Shown here: one piece after another, positions 44,392-52,610 of the stretch
How positions within the stretch are numbered: the first letter of the stretch is position 1
Layout of the letters: the number at the start of each line of letters is the position of its first letter
Assembly: GCA_900540545.1 (NCBI GenBank)
Contig: UQGJ01000008.1
Coordinates: 4,915-68,914 of the forward strand
Source: an uncultured Eubacteriales bacterium
GTDB lineage: Bacteria > Bacillota > Clostridia > Oscillospirales > Oscillospiraceae
DNA length: 64,000 nucleotides
Direction: 5' to 3'
Translations under genes and position numbers: made by a program
The notes under the pieces: generated by a model
What the model saw: the letters and a program-made list of their open reading frames with translations, nothing else
Database searches by the model: none
Told to the model about the DNA's origin: nothing

Positions 44392-45834
44392 CTACTTCCC
44401 CAAATACGAAAAATGCATATAGTCCTTGCTGGTGGACCAGGCGTTACCGCCCCAGGCGAAGCCGTGGGCGGCAAAAATCCGCACCACGCTGCCGTCCTCC
44501 GGGATGGAGAAGGGGTCCTCCCCCGGCGTCCAGTAGGAGCCGGCCCCCACACGGCCGTCGTTATAGACTTGGTAATTCTCCTCCCAATTCAGGTCGATGG
44601 CGGTGCCGCAGTTGTGCTCCCCGGGGGAGGTGTCCCCCCGCCAGTCGTAGCCCCCCAGGTTCTTGATGGGGAACTGCTCCGGGTCGTCAAAAATCTCAGT
44701 GAAGATGGCCTCCACCTCCTCAGCCAGGGCGGCGTGGACGGTGAGGGTGGCCGTTCCGGCCGTCTTGACGCCGGTTTCAGTGTTCAGCCGCCATACGGGG
44801 ACGGTGACCTCCGCCACCCCCGCGTCGGCCTCCTCCTGGCTGGCGAACCGGCGCTTGCCCTCGTCCCCGAAGAGGAACAGGCACTTCCGCCGGTTTTCCC
44901 CCGGCATCTTGAGCCAGAAGTCCTGCATATAGTACTCGTCCCAGCTCAGCTCCCCCCGGGAGACCATGGCCAGGGCCTCCTCCTGGGTGCGCTCGGCGGC
45001 GATCTGGGGCCGGTAGGTCAGGGTCAATTCCCGGGAGAGGGAGCTGACCATGCCGCGGGGCCCTACAAAAGTATAGCCCTCCAGTCCCGGAATCTGGCCG
45101 TAATCGGTGCCCACCGCCAGCTCCAGCACCCGGTCCCCCAGGGGGCCGCCGGACTCGTCCATCCCATGGAGGGTGACGGAGACCAGCTCGCCGTGGAGGT
45201 CGGCGTCCAGCCGGTCCACCAGGCGCATGAGCAGGACGCAGCCCTCGGCCCGGTTCAGGGGGTTCCCGCCAGAGAAGGTGCCGTCGGGCATCCCGTTGAC
45301 CATGCCCCGGGCGAAGGCGGTCCGCACGGCGGCCTGGTAGCCGGGGGCCATTTGGTCCCAGTCGGAAAAGGCGGCGGCGGGGTCCAGGTCCCCCTCCTCC
45401 GTCAAGAAGCCGAAATCGGGCACGCCGCCGTGGAGCTCCAACAGCCGGGTGAGCAGGACCACCGCTTCCTGCCGGGTGATGGCCCGGTCCAGGCTGTCCC
45501 CGGTCACGTCCAGAAAGTCGTCCTCCGGCAGCAGCCCCACGTCCCGTCCCGCCGTCCACGCCTTGGCGGCCCAGTGGGACCCGCCGGGGGCGGCGGCCTC
45601 GTAGGTCTCCCGGTAAAAGGTGCGGCCCAGCAGGGTGAGGTACTGCCCCCAGGTCAGGGGGCCGGCAGGCTCCATGGCCCCGCCGGGCTGGCCGGTGAGG
45701 ATACCCAGCTCATGGGCCCGGTCCATGGCCGCATAGGCCCAGTGGCTCTCCGGCAAATCGGGGTAGGACGCCGCCAGAGCGGCGGGGAGGACCAGCGCCA
45801 GGCAGAGGAGGAGGGAGAGGAGCCGTTTCACCAC
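44392..45834 (-). CDS. Secreted SLH-domain protein with C-terminal M15-type peptidase domain
   Basis: A 480-residue exported cell-wall enzyme. The signal peptide is VKRLLSLLLCLALVLPAALA. Three S-layer homology domains follow at about 22-70, 83-135 and 155-210 (for example SHWAYAAMDRAHELGIL and AFARGMVNGMPDGTFSGG), which attach proteins to cell-wall polymers. After a linker region, residues about 385-480 are a D,D/L,D-carboxypeptidase-like M15 domain with zinc ligands in EHNCGTAIDL and DYMHFSYL. It probably trims peptidoglycan stem peptides at the surface. GTG start. The order SLH then peptidase is unusual but known in Firmicutes. Confidence 0.86.
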   Translation of the reverse strand: MVKRLLSLLLCLALVLPAALAASYPDLPESHWAYAAMDRAHELGILTGQPGGAMEPAGPLTWGQYLTLLGRTFYRETYEAAAPGGSHWAAKAWTAGRDVGLLPEDDFLDVTGDSLDRAITRQEAVVLLTRLLELHGGVPDFGFLTEEGDLDPAAAFSDWDQMAPGYQAAVRTAFARGMVNGMPDGTFSGGNPLNRAEGCVLLMRLVDRLDADLHGELVSVTLHGMDESGGPLGDRVLELAVGTDYGQIPGLEGYTFVGPRGMVSSLSRELTLTYRPQIAAERTQEEALAMVSRGELSWDEYYMQDFWLKMPGENRRKCLFLFGDEGKRRFASQEEADAGVAEVTVPVWRLNTETGVKTAGTATLTVHAALAEEVEAIFTEIFDDPEQFPIKNLGGYDWRGDTSPGEHNCGTAIDLNWEENYQVYNDGRVGAGSYWTPGEDPFSIPEDGSVVRIFAAHGFAWGGNAWSTSKDYMHFSYLGK

Positions 45835-45960
45835 AGAACACCTTCTTATGATTTGTTTTTTCTCAGTATATAACAGAAACGGCGGGGCGTCCAGAGGCCG
45901 CCCCCTACGAAAAGCCCGTAGAGGGCGGCGTCCTCGATGCCCCGCCGCTTGGCGGAACCG

Positions 45961-47034
45961 TTATTTCCCGATGCCGAAGGTATAGAGATTGTCGTAATCC
46001 ATCCCCACGGCGATGTCCACCGTGCCACGGTCCTGGTTGTAGACGCAGGACCACTGGGTGGTGGAGGTCTTGTCCTTCCTCACCTTCTGGCTCACGGACT
46101 CCAGCAGGTCCATGGCCTGGGCCTCAGTGAAGATGCCGTTCTGTTCGGTCATGGTGCGCTCCAGAATGTCAAAGCGGTCCTGGCCCGCGCCGAAGTCCCA
46201 GTCGCCGGGGGTCAGCAGGAAATTGGTGGCCCGGGGGGAGTCCACCACGTTCATCTCGTCCCCGATGTACTCCACCACCACGGCCTTGCCCGTGGCGTCG
46301 GCGATCTGGAAGTGGTAGCAGGAGTTGGCGGAGGCGTGCATATCATACTGGCCCAGCAGGTCCAGGGCCTCGTCCACGGTGGCGGCCTTGTCCAGGATCA
46401 TGCGGATGGCCGTGGTGGTGGTGATGTCCACCTTGCCGGTGTCCTGGTTGGTGGGCTCGGTGTCGATGAGCAGCACGCCCACGGCCACGCCCTTTTCATT
46501 CACGCCGTCCAGGGGCACGTAAGGGGCGGCCAGGGTCAGGAAGCTGTTGGCCAGATTGGTGGGCAGCTTGTTCTCCCCGAAGCCGATGTAGGCCAGGTTC
46601 ACCATGGAGATGGACTGATAGCCGTTGTCCGGCGCGGTGCGGACAAAGAGGGCGGGGGAGTAGTACATGTCAAAGTTGCGCCCGAAGAGGTGCTCCCCCT
46701 CGGGGGTCTCCACGGCGAAGGTGGAGCAGCCCAGGTCGGGCAGGTCGAATTCCATGGGCAGGCCCTTCAGCAGCCTGCCGGCGATAAAGTTGATGAGCTC
46801 CGGGTCGGTGGCGGCGCCGGTCTCCAGGAAATCGTCGAAGCCGTAGTCGCCGATGTAGTCCATGGTGAACAGGGAGGTGTCACCCACCCGCTCCAGGGTC
46901 CCCAGGGTCCGCAGCTCCCGCTGGAACACCAGCAGCACAACCAGCACGGCGGCCAGCAGCACCGCCGCAATACCAATCAAAATTTTGGGGACCAGCCCCA
47001 GCTTCTTTTTCTGCTTGGTCACAGTCGTATCCAT
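45961..47034 (-). CDS. Membrane-anchored Ntn-type C-N amide hydrolase (choloylglycine/C45-like)
   Basis: A 357-residue protein. A basic N-terminus and one membrane helix (about 17-37) anchor it; the hydrolase domain starts near residue 100 with the nucleophile-like cysteine C103 in DLGCSTFAVETPEGE, followed by FGRNFDMY. This is the linear-amide C-N hydrolase group that includes bile-salt and acyl-CoA:6-APA type enzymes. In those the cysteine becomes N-terminal after processing; here about 100 residues would have to be removed, or it is a divergent member. The substrate is unknown. Its promoter is in the divergent region shared with arsR. Confidence 0.78.
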   Translation of the reverse strand: MDTTVTKQKKKLGLVPKILIGIAAVLLAAVLVVLLVFQRELRTLGTLERVGDTSLFTMDYIGDYGFDDFLETGAATDPELINFIAGRLLKGLPMEFDLPDLGCSTFAVETPEGEHLFGRNFDMYYSPALFVRTAPDNGYQSISMVNLAYIGFGENKLPTNLANSFLTLAAPYVPLDGVNEKGVAVGVLLIDTEPTNQDTGKVDITTTTAIRMILDKAATVDEALDLLGQYDMHASANSCYHFQIADATGKAVVVEYIGDEMNVVDSPRATNFLLTPGDWDFGAGQDRFDILERTMTEQNGIFTEAQAMDLLESVSQKVRKDKTSTTQWSCVYNQDRGTVDIAVGMDYDNLYTFGIGK

Positions 47035-47083
47035 ATGACAATCTCCTTTGAACTTCAAATCATTTGAGAATCAAACGAGTTAC

Positions 47084-47112
47084 ATCATAGGACGGTGGGG
47101 CCGGTTTGTCAA
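47084..47112 (-). promoter_or_regulatory. Promoter of the Ntn-hydrolase gene
   Basis: On the minus strand, TTGACA (47107-47112), a 17-base spacer and TATGAT (47084-47089). The leader contains TTTGAttcTCAAA and CAAATgATTTG palindromes (about 47061-47078), possible operator sites. Confidence 0.8.
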
Positions 47113-47135
47113 GAAAAATTTTTTTGAAAAGAGTA

Positions 47136-47163
47136 TTGACAAAACCGAATATTTGAATATACT
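47136..47163 (+). promoter_or_regulatory. Promoter of the arsR-thioredoxin operon with adjacent AT palindrome
   Basis: TTGACA (47136-47141), a 16-base spacer and TATACT (47158-47163). AATATT repeats at 47148-47153 and about 47164-47169 flank the -10 region, a plausible ArsR-family operator position. Confidence 0.75.
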
Positions 47164-47195
47164 AATATTAGAACAAGCGAATGAAGGTGAAGCCA

Positions 47196-47537
47196 ATGGA
47201 AGTCAGCAAGGAGCTGTACGAGGAAAAGACGGAGCTGTTGAAGGCGCTTGCCCATCCCCTGCGGCTCCAAATCGTCCGGGGCCTGCTGGTGGGCGGATGC
47301 CACAACGTGCGCTGCATGGAGGCGGGGACAGGACAGAGCCAGTCCACCATCTCTCAGCACCTGATGCGCCTGAAGGCGGCAGGCGTGGTGAAATGTGAGC
47401 GGCAGGGCAACGAGGTCTACTATGAGGTGGCCGACCCGGCCGCGGCGGCGGTGGTCGCCGCCCTGTTCGGTGATAAGGAGTGTGAGTATAATTGTCCTAT
47501 GATATCGCCATCATCGGCGGAGGACCGGCTGGCCTGA
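47196..47537 (+). CDS. ArsR-family regulator
   Basis: A 113-residue winged-helix repressor. The recognition helix is QSQSTISQHLMRLKAAGVV at about 48-66. Five cysteines are present: C35 and C40 before it, C67 just after, and C96 and C100 near the C-terminus; such pairs can bind thiophilic metals or form disulfide or persulfide links. Being first in an operon with two thioredoxin-system genes favours redox or sulfur sensing over metal resistance; that is inference. Its 3' end overlaps the next gene by 46 bases. AAGGTGA is a few bases before the ATG; a second ATG at 47181 is possible. Confidence 0.85.
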   Translation: MEVSKELYEEKTELLKALAHPLRLQIVRGLLVGGCHNVRCMEAGTGQSQSTISQHLMRLKAAGVVKCERQGNEVYYEVADPAAAAVVAALFGDKECEYNCPMISPSSAEDRLA

Positions 47538-48340
47538 GCGCCGCCATCAACGCCAGAGCCAGAAACAAGACCGTTCTGGTGGTCACAAACGATTACCGGG
47601 AGAGCCCCCTCTACCGGGCCGAGCGGGTGGACAATTACCTGGGCATGCCCGGCCAGTCCGGCGCGGAACTGCTGGATTCCTACCAAAAACACGCCGAAAC
47701 CATGGGCGTGGACTTCAGAAGCGGCCGGGTGCTGAATATCATGCCCATGGAGGGCGCATGCTATCTGAGCATCGGCAGTGAGATGGAGGAGGCCAAGGCC
47801 GTCATTCTGGCCACCGGCGTCTCCCGGGGGAAAAAATTCCCCGGCGAGGCGGAATTTCTGGGCCGGGGCGTCAGCTACTGCGCTACCTGCGACGGTATGC
47901 TTTACCGGAACCGGCCGGTGGCGGTGGTGGGCCTGGCCCCAGACGCCCCGGAGGAGGCCAACTTCCTCCACGGCCTGGGCTGCCGGGTCACCTACGTCTC
48001 CGGCAAAGAGCCGTCGGGCCTGGACCCGGCCATCCCCTTCGTCAAGGCCGCCCGGATGGAGATCACCGGCGGCGAATCCGTCACAGCCCTGCGGGCCAAC
48101 GAGACGGAGATACCCTGCGACGGGGTGTTCCTCCTCCGCCACGCCATCGCCCCCACCGACCTGCTGCCCGCCCTGGAACTGGAGGGGGGCTATGTGAAGG
48201 TGGACCGGGAGATGAAAACCAACGTCCCCGGCGTGTTCGCCTGCGGCGACTGCACCGGGACGCCCCTCCAGCTGGCCAAGGCTGCCGGAGAGGGCCTCAT
48301 CGCCGGCCAGAAGGCCGCAGAATACGTAGATAACCTCTAA
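47492..48340 (+). CDS. Thioredoxin-reductase-like flavoprotein with degenerate NADPH motif
   Basis: A 282-residue FAD disulfide reductase. The FAD loop GGGPAGLSAA is at 9-18, the redox CxxC is C130-A-T-C133, and the C-terminal FAD signature FACGDCTGTPLQLAKAAGEG is near 248-267. The second nucleotide loop, normally GGGxxAxEEA followed by an HRR-type motif, reads GLAPDAPEEA then SGKEP, so NADPH binding looks lost. Clostridial ferredoxin-dependent flavin thioredoxin reductases lack that motif in a similar way, so ferredoxin may be the electron donor. TTG start, with AAGGAG 12 bases upstream. Thioredoxin follows. Confidence 0.87.
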   Translation: MSYDIAIIGGGPAGLSAAINARARNKTVLVVTNDYRESPLYRAERVDNYLGMPGQSGAELLDSYQKHAETMGVDFRSGRVLNIMPMEGACYLSIGSEMEEAKAVILATGVSRGKKFPGEAEFLGRGVSYCATCDGMLYRNRPVAVVGLAPDAPEEANFLHGLGCRVTYVSGKEPSGLDPAIPFVKAARMEITGGESVTALRANETEIPCDGVFLLRHAIAPTDLLPALELEGGYVKVDREMKTNVPGVFACGDCTGTPLQLAKAAGEGLIAGQKAAEYVDNL

Positions 48341-48371
48341 AAAATTTATTTCATAAAAGGAGAAATGAGTC

Positions 48372-48689
48372 ATGTCTGTTCTGCATTTCAACGAGTCCGA
48401 GTTCAACGAGAAGATCCCCGCCGCCCCCATCGCCATGGTGGATTTCTGGGCTACCTGGTGCGGCCCCTGCAAGATGCTGGCCCCCGTCATCGAGCAGCTG
48501 GGCGACAAGTACGACGGCAAGGCCGTGGTGGGCAAGGTGGACATCGACGAGAACCAGGCCCTGGCCGCCAAGTACGGCGTCATGAGCATCCCCACCGTGA
48601 TCTTCTTCCAGAACGGCGAGGAGATCGGCCGCAAGGTGGGCGTTCAGCCCGCCAGCGCCTATACGCAGATTCTCGACGCCCACGTGTGA
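48372..48689 (+). CDS. trxA: Thioredoxin
   Basis: Small dithiol-disulfide oxidoreductase of 105 residues, the standard size. The active site WCGPC is at 29-33 with the preceding FWAT, and the cis-proline loop SIPTVIFF is near 72-79. It starts 31 bases after the reductase-like gene with AAAGGAG upstream and ends at a strong terminator, making arsR-reductase-thioredoxin one operon. The adjacent flavoprotein is the likely electron donor. Confidence 0.95.
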   Translation: MSVLHFNESEFNEKIPAAPIAMVDFWATWCGPCKMLAPVIEQLGDKYDGKAVVGKVDIDENQALAAKYGVMSIPTVIFFQNGEEIGRKVGVQPASAYTQILDAHV

Positions 48690-48699
48690 GATGGAGCGC

Positions 48700-48742
48700 A
48701 AAAAAGGACCGTGTACCGGGAGTGGTACACGGTCCTTTTTTT
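48700..48742 (+). terminator. Terminator after trxA
   Basis: AAAAAAGGACCGTGTACC, a short loop, then its complement and seven T residues. Confidence 0.93.
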
Positions 48743-48824
48743 GTTAGGATGATGGAGGGGAGCATCTACCGGCCTGGCCCGGCGTTCAACAGCGGGCGGC
48801 CAAAGGCTGCCTGCGCCCCGTCCT

Positions 48825-49286
48825 TTAGTGTTCCTTTGCCCCCAGCATGGCCACCACTTCTGCCCTGGTGCAGTGGTAATCACCATCCCAGGCCCGACGG
48901 TAGGCCCCCCGGAAAGGGTCGCCCCCCAGATAGATTGGAAGCTGGTCCCGTTCCGCCGGGGGCACCTCGATGACCACCACCGCGCCGCTATCGGTCCCGG
49001 CCACCCATACCTGGTCCCGCCGGAGGATGTTCTCATTGACCACCGCCGGGTCGTTGACCAGCCGCCAGAACTCCTCGGCTAACTCGTGGGGTTCCAGCAG
49101 GCCCTGGACCCGCAGGGTGTGGTCGGGCAACTCCTCCACCCCCAGCAGGATGACGCCACCGTAACTGTTGGCAAAGGCGGAGTAGGTCTCCCAAATGCTC
49201 TGGGGCAGCCCGCCAGTGGCCAGTTTGGCCTCCAGCCGGTTGTTCTCCCGGTACTGCTCCATGTGGTTCAAATCCAGCAAGCCCAC
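48825..49286 (-). CDS. AlbA_2/Schlafen-like domain protein, short form
   Basis: A 153-residue protein matching the AlbA_2 domain found at the N-terminus of larger putative regulators: YRENNRLEAKLATGGLPQSIWETYSAFANSYGG is the core (residues 12-44), followed by ILLGVEEL. Full-length members continue with a helix-turn-helix or ATPase-like region of 200 or more residues; none is present here, so this is either a naturally short member or a 3'-truncated remnant. Start is uncertain: GTG at 49286, TTG at 49280 (better spaced from AAGGAGG) or ATG at 49262. It lies beside a tyrosine recombinase, which may be relevant to its history. Confidence 0.65.
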   Translation of the reverse strand: MGLLDLNHMEQYRENNRLEAKLATGGLPQSIWETYSAFANSYGGVILLGVEELPDHTLRVQGLLEPHELAEEFWRLVNDPAVVNENILRRDQVWVAGTDSGAVVVIEVPPAERDQLPIYLGGDPFRGAYRRAWDGDYHCTRAEVVAMLGAKEH

Positions 49287-49336
49287 CGCCTCCTTTTGAA
49301 GCCATTATAGCGGGCGGAGGACCGGACGGCAACCCC

Positions 49337-50470
49337 CTACTTCATGACTGCCGCCACCCGGTTGAGGATCGCCGCGTGGGTCTGGTCCAGCAGGTGGGTG
49401 TAGATGCGCCCCGTGGTGGCCGGGGTGGAGTGGCCCAGGGCCTTTCCGATGTCGAACAGCGGCGCGCCCTGGGCGGAGGCCACCGTGGCGAAGGTGTGCC
49501 GCAGACCGTGGAGGGTGATTTTGGGCAGGCCGTGCTTCTGGATGAACCGGGAGAAGGCCAGGCTCACGGCGTTGGGCGGGTATGGCTCCCCGTGGCGGTC
49601 CACCAGCACCATGCCGGTGCCGTCCCAGTCCCGGCCCGCCCGGACGCAGTCCTCCTGCTGCCGCCGCTGTTCCCGGATGAGCAGCTCGTAGATGTCGTCG
49701 GACAGGTACAGGGTCCGGGTGGAGGAGCGGTTCTTGGTCTCCTTGGCCACTACCATGGCCCCCGCCGTGGTCCGGGCCTCTTTGATGCGCACCACCCGGT
49801 GGTTGAAGTCCACGTTGGGCCACCGCAGGCCGCAGATCTCCTCCCGCCGCAGCCCCAGCCCCGCCGCCAGCTTGATGACCAGCTCCAGCCACGTCCCCTC
49901 GGACAGGGCGCACAGCCGCCGCAAATGCTCCGGGTCGTAAAACTTGGCCTCGTAGGGCACCAGCCGGGGCGGCTCCACCCGCTCCGTGGGACTGCGGGAC
50001 AAGATCTCCTGCTTCACCGCCATCCGCAGGGCGGAGGACAGCAGGTCGTGGTGCCGCCGGATGGTGTTGGGGGACAGGCCCTTCTCCCGCAGCAGCATGG
50101 TGTAGTATTTCTGTACATCCTGGGGGGTCAGCTTCTGCACGGGAATATCCCCCAGGGCGGGGGAGAGGTGGTTGTCGATGATTTTTCGGTAGCCGTACAC
50201 CGTGGTCTGGGCCCGGCTGGGGCGGATGACCTCCTCCATCCAGTACTCCAGCCACTGGTCCAGGGTCATGGAGCGGGGCCGCACCTGGCGGTAGCGCTCC
50301 CGCTCTGCCTGGAACTCCCGCAGGGCACGCCGGGCCTGGGGCAGGGTGGTGAAGGTCTGGTAGGATTTCACCCGCCGCCCGTCCTCGTCCAGTCCGTAAT
50401 CCATGTTGACGTAGTAGAGGTGGCGGGCGTCATCAAATGAAATGTTTCTCTCCACAGTTTTTCTTGGCAT
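49337..50470 (-). CDS. Tyrosine recombinase/integrase
   Basis: A 377-residue site-specific recombinase of the phage/conjugative-element type. The N-terminal arm-binding region and core-binding SAM-like domain (about 65-155) precede the catalytic domain. All catalytic residues are present: R208 in GLRREEICGLRW, H321 and R324 in HGLRHTFAT, H347 in GHSTP, and Y357 in IYTHLL. It looks functional, yet no excisionase, relaxase, phage or cargo gene is next to it, and no attachment-site duplication was recognised. It may be the last trace of a lost element, or a domesticated recombinase. Confidence 0.9.
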   Translation of the reverse strand: MPRKTVERNISFDDARHLYYVNMDYGLDEDGRRVKSYQTFTTLPQARRALREFQAERERYRQVRPRSMTLDQWLEYWMEEVIRPSRAQTTVYGYRKIIDNHLSPALGDIPVQKLTPQDVQKYYTMLLREKGLSPNTIRRHHDLLSSALRMAVKQEILSRSPTERVEPPRLVPYEAKFYDPEHLRRLCALSEGTWLELVIKLAAGLGLRREEICGLRWPNVDFNHRVVRIKEARTTAGAMVVAKETKNRSSTRTLYLSDDIYELLIREQRRQQEDCVRAGRDWDGTGMVLVDRHGEPYPPNAVSLAFSRFIQKHGLPKITLHGLRHTFATVASAQGAPLFDIGKALGHSTPATTGRIYTHLLDQTHAAILNRVAAVMK

Positions 50471-50549
50471 GGTATTATTTCCCTCTTTTCGACAAAATAT
50501 GAGGGTCTTAGTCTAGCACAAACCCTATCAAAAGGGTAGGACACGAAAG

Positions 50550-50590
50550 AAAAATGCCCTTGGGGAATCAAACTCCCCAAGGGCATTTTT
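50550..50590 (-). terminator. Terminator between the FAD-protein and integrase genes
   Basis: A perfect 17-bp stem (AAAAATGCCCTTGGGGA and its complement), loop of seven bases, with A and T runs on both sides. On the minus strand it ends the FAD-protein transcript. Confidence 0.93.
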
Positions 50591-50606
50591 ACCATTCTGT
50601 GCACTT

Positions 50607-52193
50607 TTATCCGCCTGCGGAGGGTGCGGCGACCTGCTCGGCCACCCGAATCCCATCGGCCGCCGCTGACATAATGCCGCCCGCCCAGCCGCCGCCCTCG
50701 CCGCAGGGGTAGATGCCCCGGACGGGGGACTGGAGGTCGTCTCCCCGGAGGATGCGGACCGGAGAGGAGGAGCGGGTCTCCACCCCGGTGAGCAGGGCGC
50801 CGGGGTCGTCAAAGCCCCGGAGCCGCCGCCCCATCACGGGCAGCGCCCCACGGAGGGTCTCGGAGACGAAGCCGGGCAGGCACCGCTCCAGGTCGGCCTC
50901 CACCACGCCGGGGCGGTAGGTATGGGCCAGGGGAGAGGGCCCACTCCCGGTCCCCAGGAACCGCCCCACGGAGGTCCCCGGCGCCCGGAACCCGCCGCCC
51001 CCCAGCTCGAAGGCCCGCTGTTCCCAAAGGGCCTGGAACGCCATCCCGGCCAGGGGGTGGGCGGAGCCAAAATCGGCGGTGTTCAGCCCCACCAGCAGCC
51101 CGCCGTTGATGTTCCGCCCCGCCCGGGCCCGGTGGCTCATGCCGTTGGTCACCAGCTTGCCTGGCTCCGAGGCGGCGCACACCACCTCGCCGCCGGGGCA
51201 GACGCAGAAGGTGAAGGCGCTGCGCCCGGAGGGCAGATGGCAGGCCAGCTTGTAGTCCGACGGGGGCAGTTTCTCCCACGCCGGGCCGTACTGGGCGGCG
51301 CTGACCGCCGCCTGGGCGTGCTCGATGCGCACCCCCATGGCGAAGGGCTTGGCCTCCATGGGCACCCCGGCGTTAAAGAGCATCTGGAAGGTGTCCCGGG
51401 CCGAGTGGCCGGGGGCCAAAATCAGGGCGTCAGCCTCCAGCTCGTAGGGGCCGGAGGGGGCCTCCACGGTCAGCCCCTCCAGCGCCCCGTCCCGGAGCCG
51501 AAGCCCGGCCAGCTTGTGCTCGAACCGAACCTCACACCCCAGCGCCAGCAGCTCCCGCCGCAAGTTTCGCACCACATCCCGCAGCACGTCGGTGCCGATG
51601 TGGGGCTTGTGGGACCAGCGGATGTCCTCCGGGGCACCGTGGGCCACGAAGGCGTCCACCACCGCCCCCAGCCGTGGGTCGTGGGTCCCGGTGGTCAGCT
51701 TGCCGTCGGAGAAGGTCCCGGCCCCGCCCTCGCCAAACTGGACGTTGGATACCGGGTCCAGGTCCCCGGAGGCCCAAAAGCCCTCCACGTCGGCGGTCCG
51801 CTGTTCCACACAGCGCCCCCGCTCCAGCACGATGGAGGGCACCCCGGCCCGGGCCAGAAAGAGGGCGGCAAACAGCCCGGCGGGCCCCATCCCCACCACC
51901 ACGGGGGGCCGCGACGAGGTTCGGCGTACCTCCGGGAAACGGTAGGGGACTGGCTCGTACAGGGTCACATTTTTGTTCTCCGCCCGCCGCACCAGCTCAG
52001 CCTCGTTGTCGGCGGACACATCCACCGTGCAGACAAAATGGACCTCGGATTTTTTCCGTGCGTCGATGGACTGCCGGGCCAGGGATACCTGAGAGAGCCG
52101 GTCGGGGGAGACGCCCAGAAGTTTGGCGGCCCTGACGTTCAGTTGTGACAGGTCCCCGCCAATGGGCAGGGAGAGGTTGGAAATTCGTATCAT
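50607..52193 (-). CDS. FAD-dependent oxidoreductase of unknown substrate
   Basis: A 528-residue flavoprotein. About 95 N-terminal residues (IRISNLSLPIGGDLSQL onward) form an extra domain typical of a conserved clostridial family often annotated as NAD(P)/FAD-dependent dehydrogenase. The dinucleotide-binding loop is GMGPAGLFAALFLARAG near 102-118, and the second FAD contact is GIYPCGEGGGWAGGIMSAA near 496-514. FGEGGAGTFSDGKL near 155-168 is a strong family signature. The reaction is not known. It is monocistronic, with its own promoter and terminator. AGGTGAT lies a few bases before the ATG. Confidence 0.82.
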   Translation of the reverse strand: MIRISNLSLPIGGDLSQLNVRAAKLLGVSPDRLSQVSLARQSIDARKKSEVHFVCTVDVSADNEAELVRRAENKNVTLYEPVPYRFPEVRRTSSRPPVVVGMGPAGLFAALFLARAGVPSIVLERGRCVEQRTADVEGFWASGDLDPVSNVQFGEGGAGTFSDGKLTTGTHDPRLGAVVDAFVAHGAPEDIRWSHKPHIGTDVLRDVVRNLRRELLALGCEVRFEHKLAGLRLRDGALEGLTVEAPSGPYELEADALILAPGHSARDTFQMLFNAGVPMEAKPFAMGVRIEHAQAAVSAAQYGPAWEKLPPSDYKLACHLPSGRSAFTFCVCPGGEVVCAASEPGKLVTNGMSHRARAGRNINGGLLVGLNTADFGSAHPLAGMAFQALWEQRAFELGGGGFRAPGTSVGRFLGTGSGPSPLAHTYRPGVVEADLERCLPGFVSETLRGALPVMGRRLRGFDDPGALLTGVETRSSSPVRILRGDDLQSPVRGIYPCGEGGGWAGGIMSAAADGIRVAEQVAAPSAGG

Positions 52194-52210
52194 GTTATCA
52201 CCTGAGGGAT

Positions 52211-52239
52211 AGTGTATCATGGGGAGCGGGGGAAAACAA
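52211..52239 (-). promoter_or_regulatory. Promoter of the FAD-protein gene
   Basis: On the minus strand, TTGTTT (52234-52239), a 17-base spacer and TACACT (52211-52216). Confidence 0.5.
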
Positions 52240-52261
52240 TTGGGAATTAAGAAGGAAGAAC

Positions 52262-52533
52262 TACGCCCGCGTCCCCGCACCCGCCTTGCCGGGATTCACC
52301 ATACCAGGCGCGCCGCGCCAGCGCATTGGGGTGAACGGTTGCGAGGTAGGCCGTAACGGCTGGGGCAGAAGCAGAAAGGCAGACTTGTTACTTCTAGACG
52401 GTTTCAACCTCCATGCTACCGTTGGCGCCGCTCTTAGGTCCAGGGCCGAAGCCCTGGTTTTCTTTCCGTTCTCTTTCTCAAATGAGAAAGAGAACCCCCT
52501 CCGGAGGCGACACCCCCGGAGGGGGACGCTCCA
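52262..52533. repeat. 600-bp intergenic element, copy F (right half only)
   Basis: It matches the right half of copy A in the same orientation: the CGTCCCCGCACC start, TTGCCGGG near 52283, AGGCCGTAACGGC near 52348, GGCAGACTTGTTAC, then GGTTTTCTTTCCGTTCTC and the palindrome CTTTCTCAAATGAGAAAG near 52473-52490. A half-copy of the AT-armed repeat (52240-52259) abuts it. Together these fill the 52194-52560 gap, which holds no gene. Confidence 0.72.
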
Positions 52534-52559
52534 AACCATACGTCCCCGCCCGTGGGCGG

Positions 52560-52599
52560 ATAAAAAGGACCGGTCAGCAGATTTCCTGCTGACCGGTCC
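52560..52599 (-). terminator. Terminator of gdhA
   Basis: On the minus strand, GGACCGGTCAGCAG, a five-base loop, its exact complement, then TTTTTA. It lies just after the gdhA stop. Confidence 0.92.
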
Positions 52600-52610
52600 A
52601 ACGATACCGC

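Noticed and set aside
49337..50470. Prophage or integrative element around the integrase
   Set aside because: No structural, replication, relaxase or excisionase genes occur nearby, and flanking genes are chromosomal in character.
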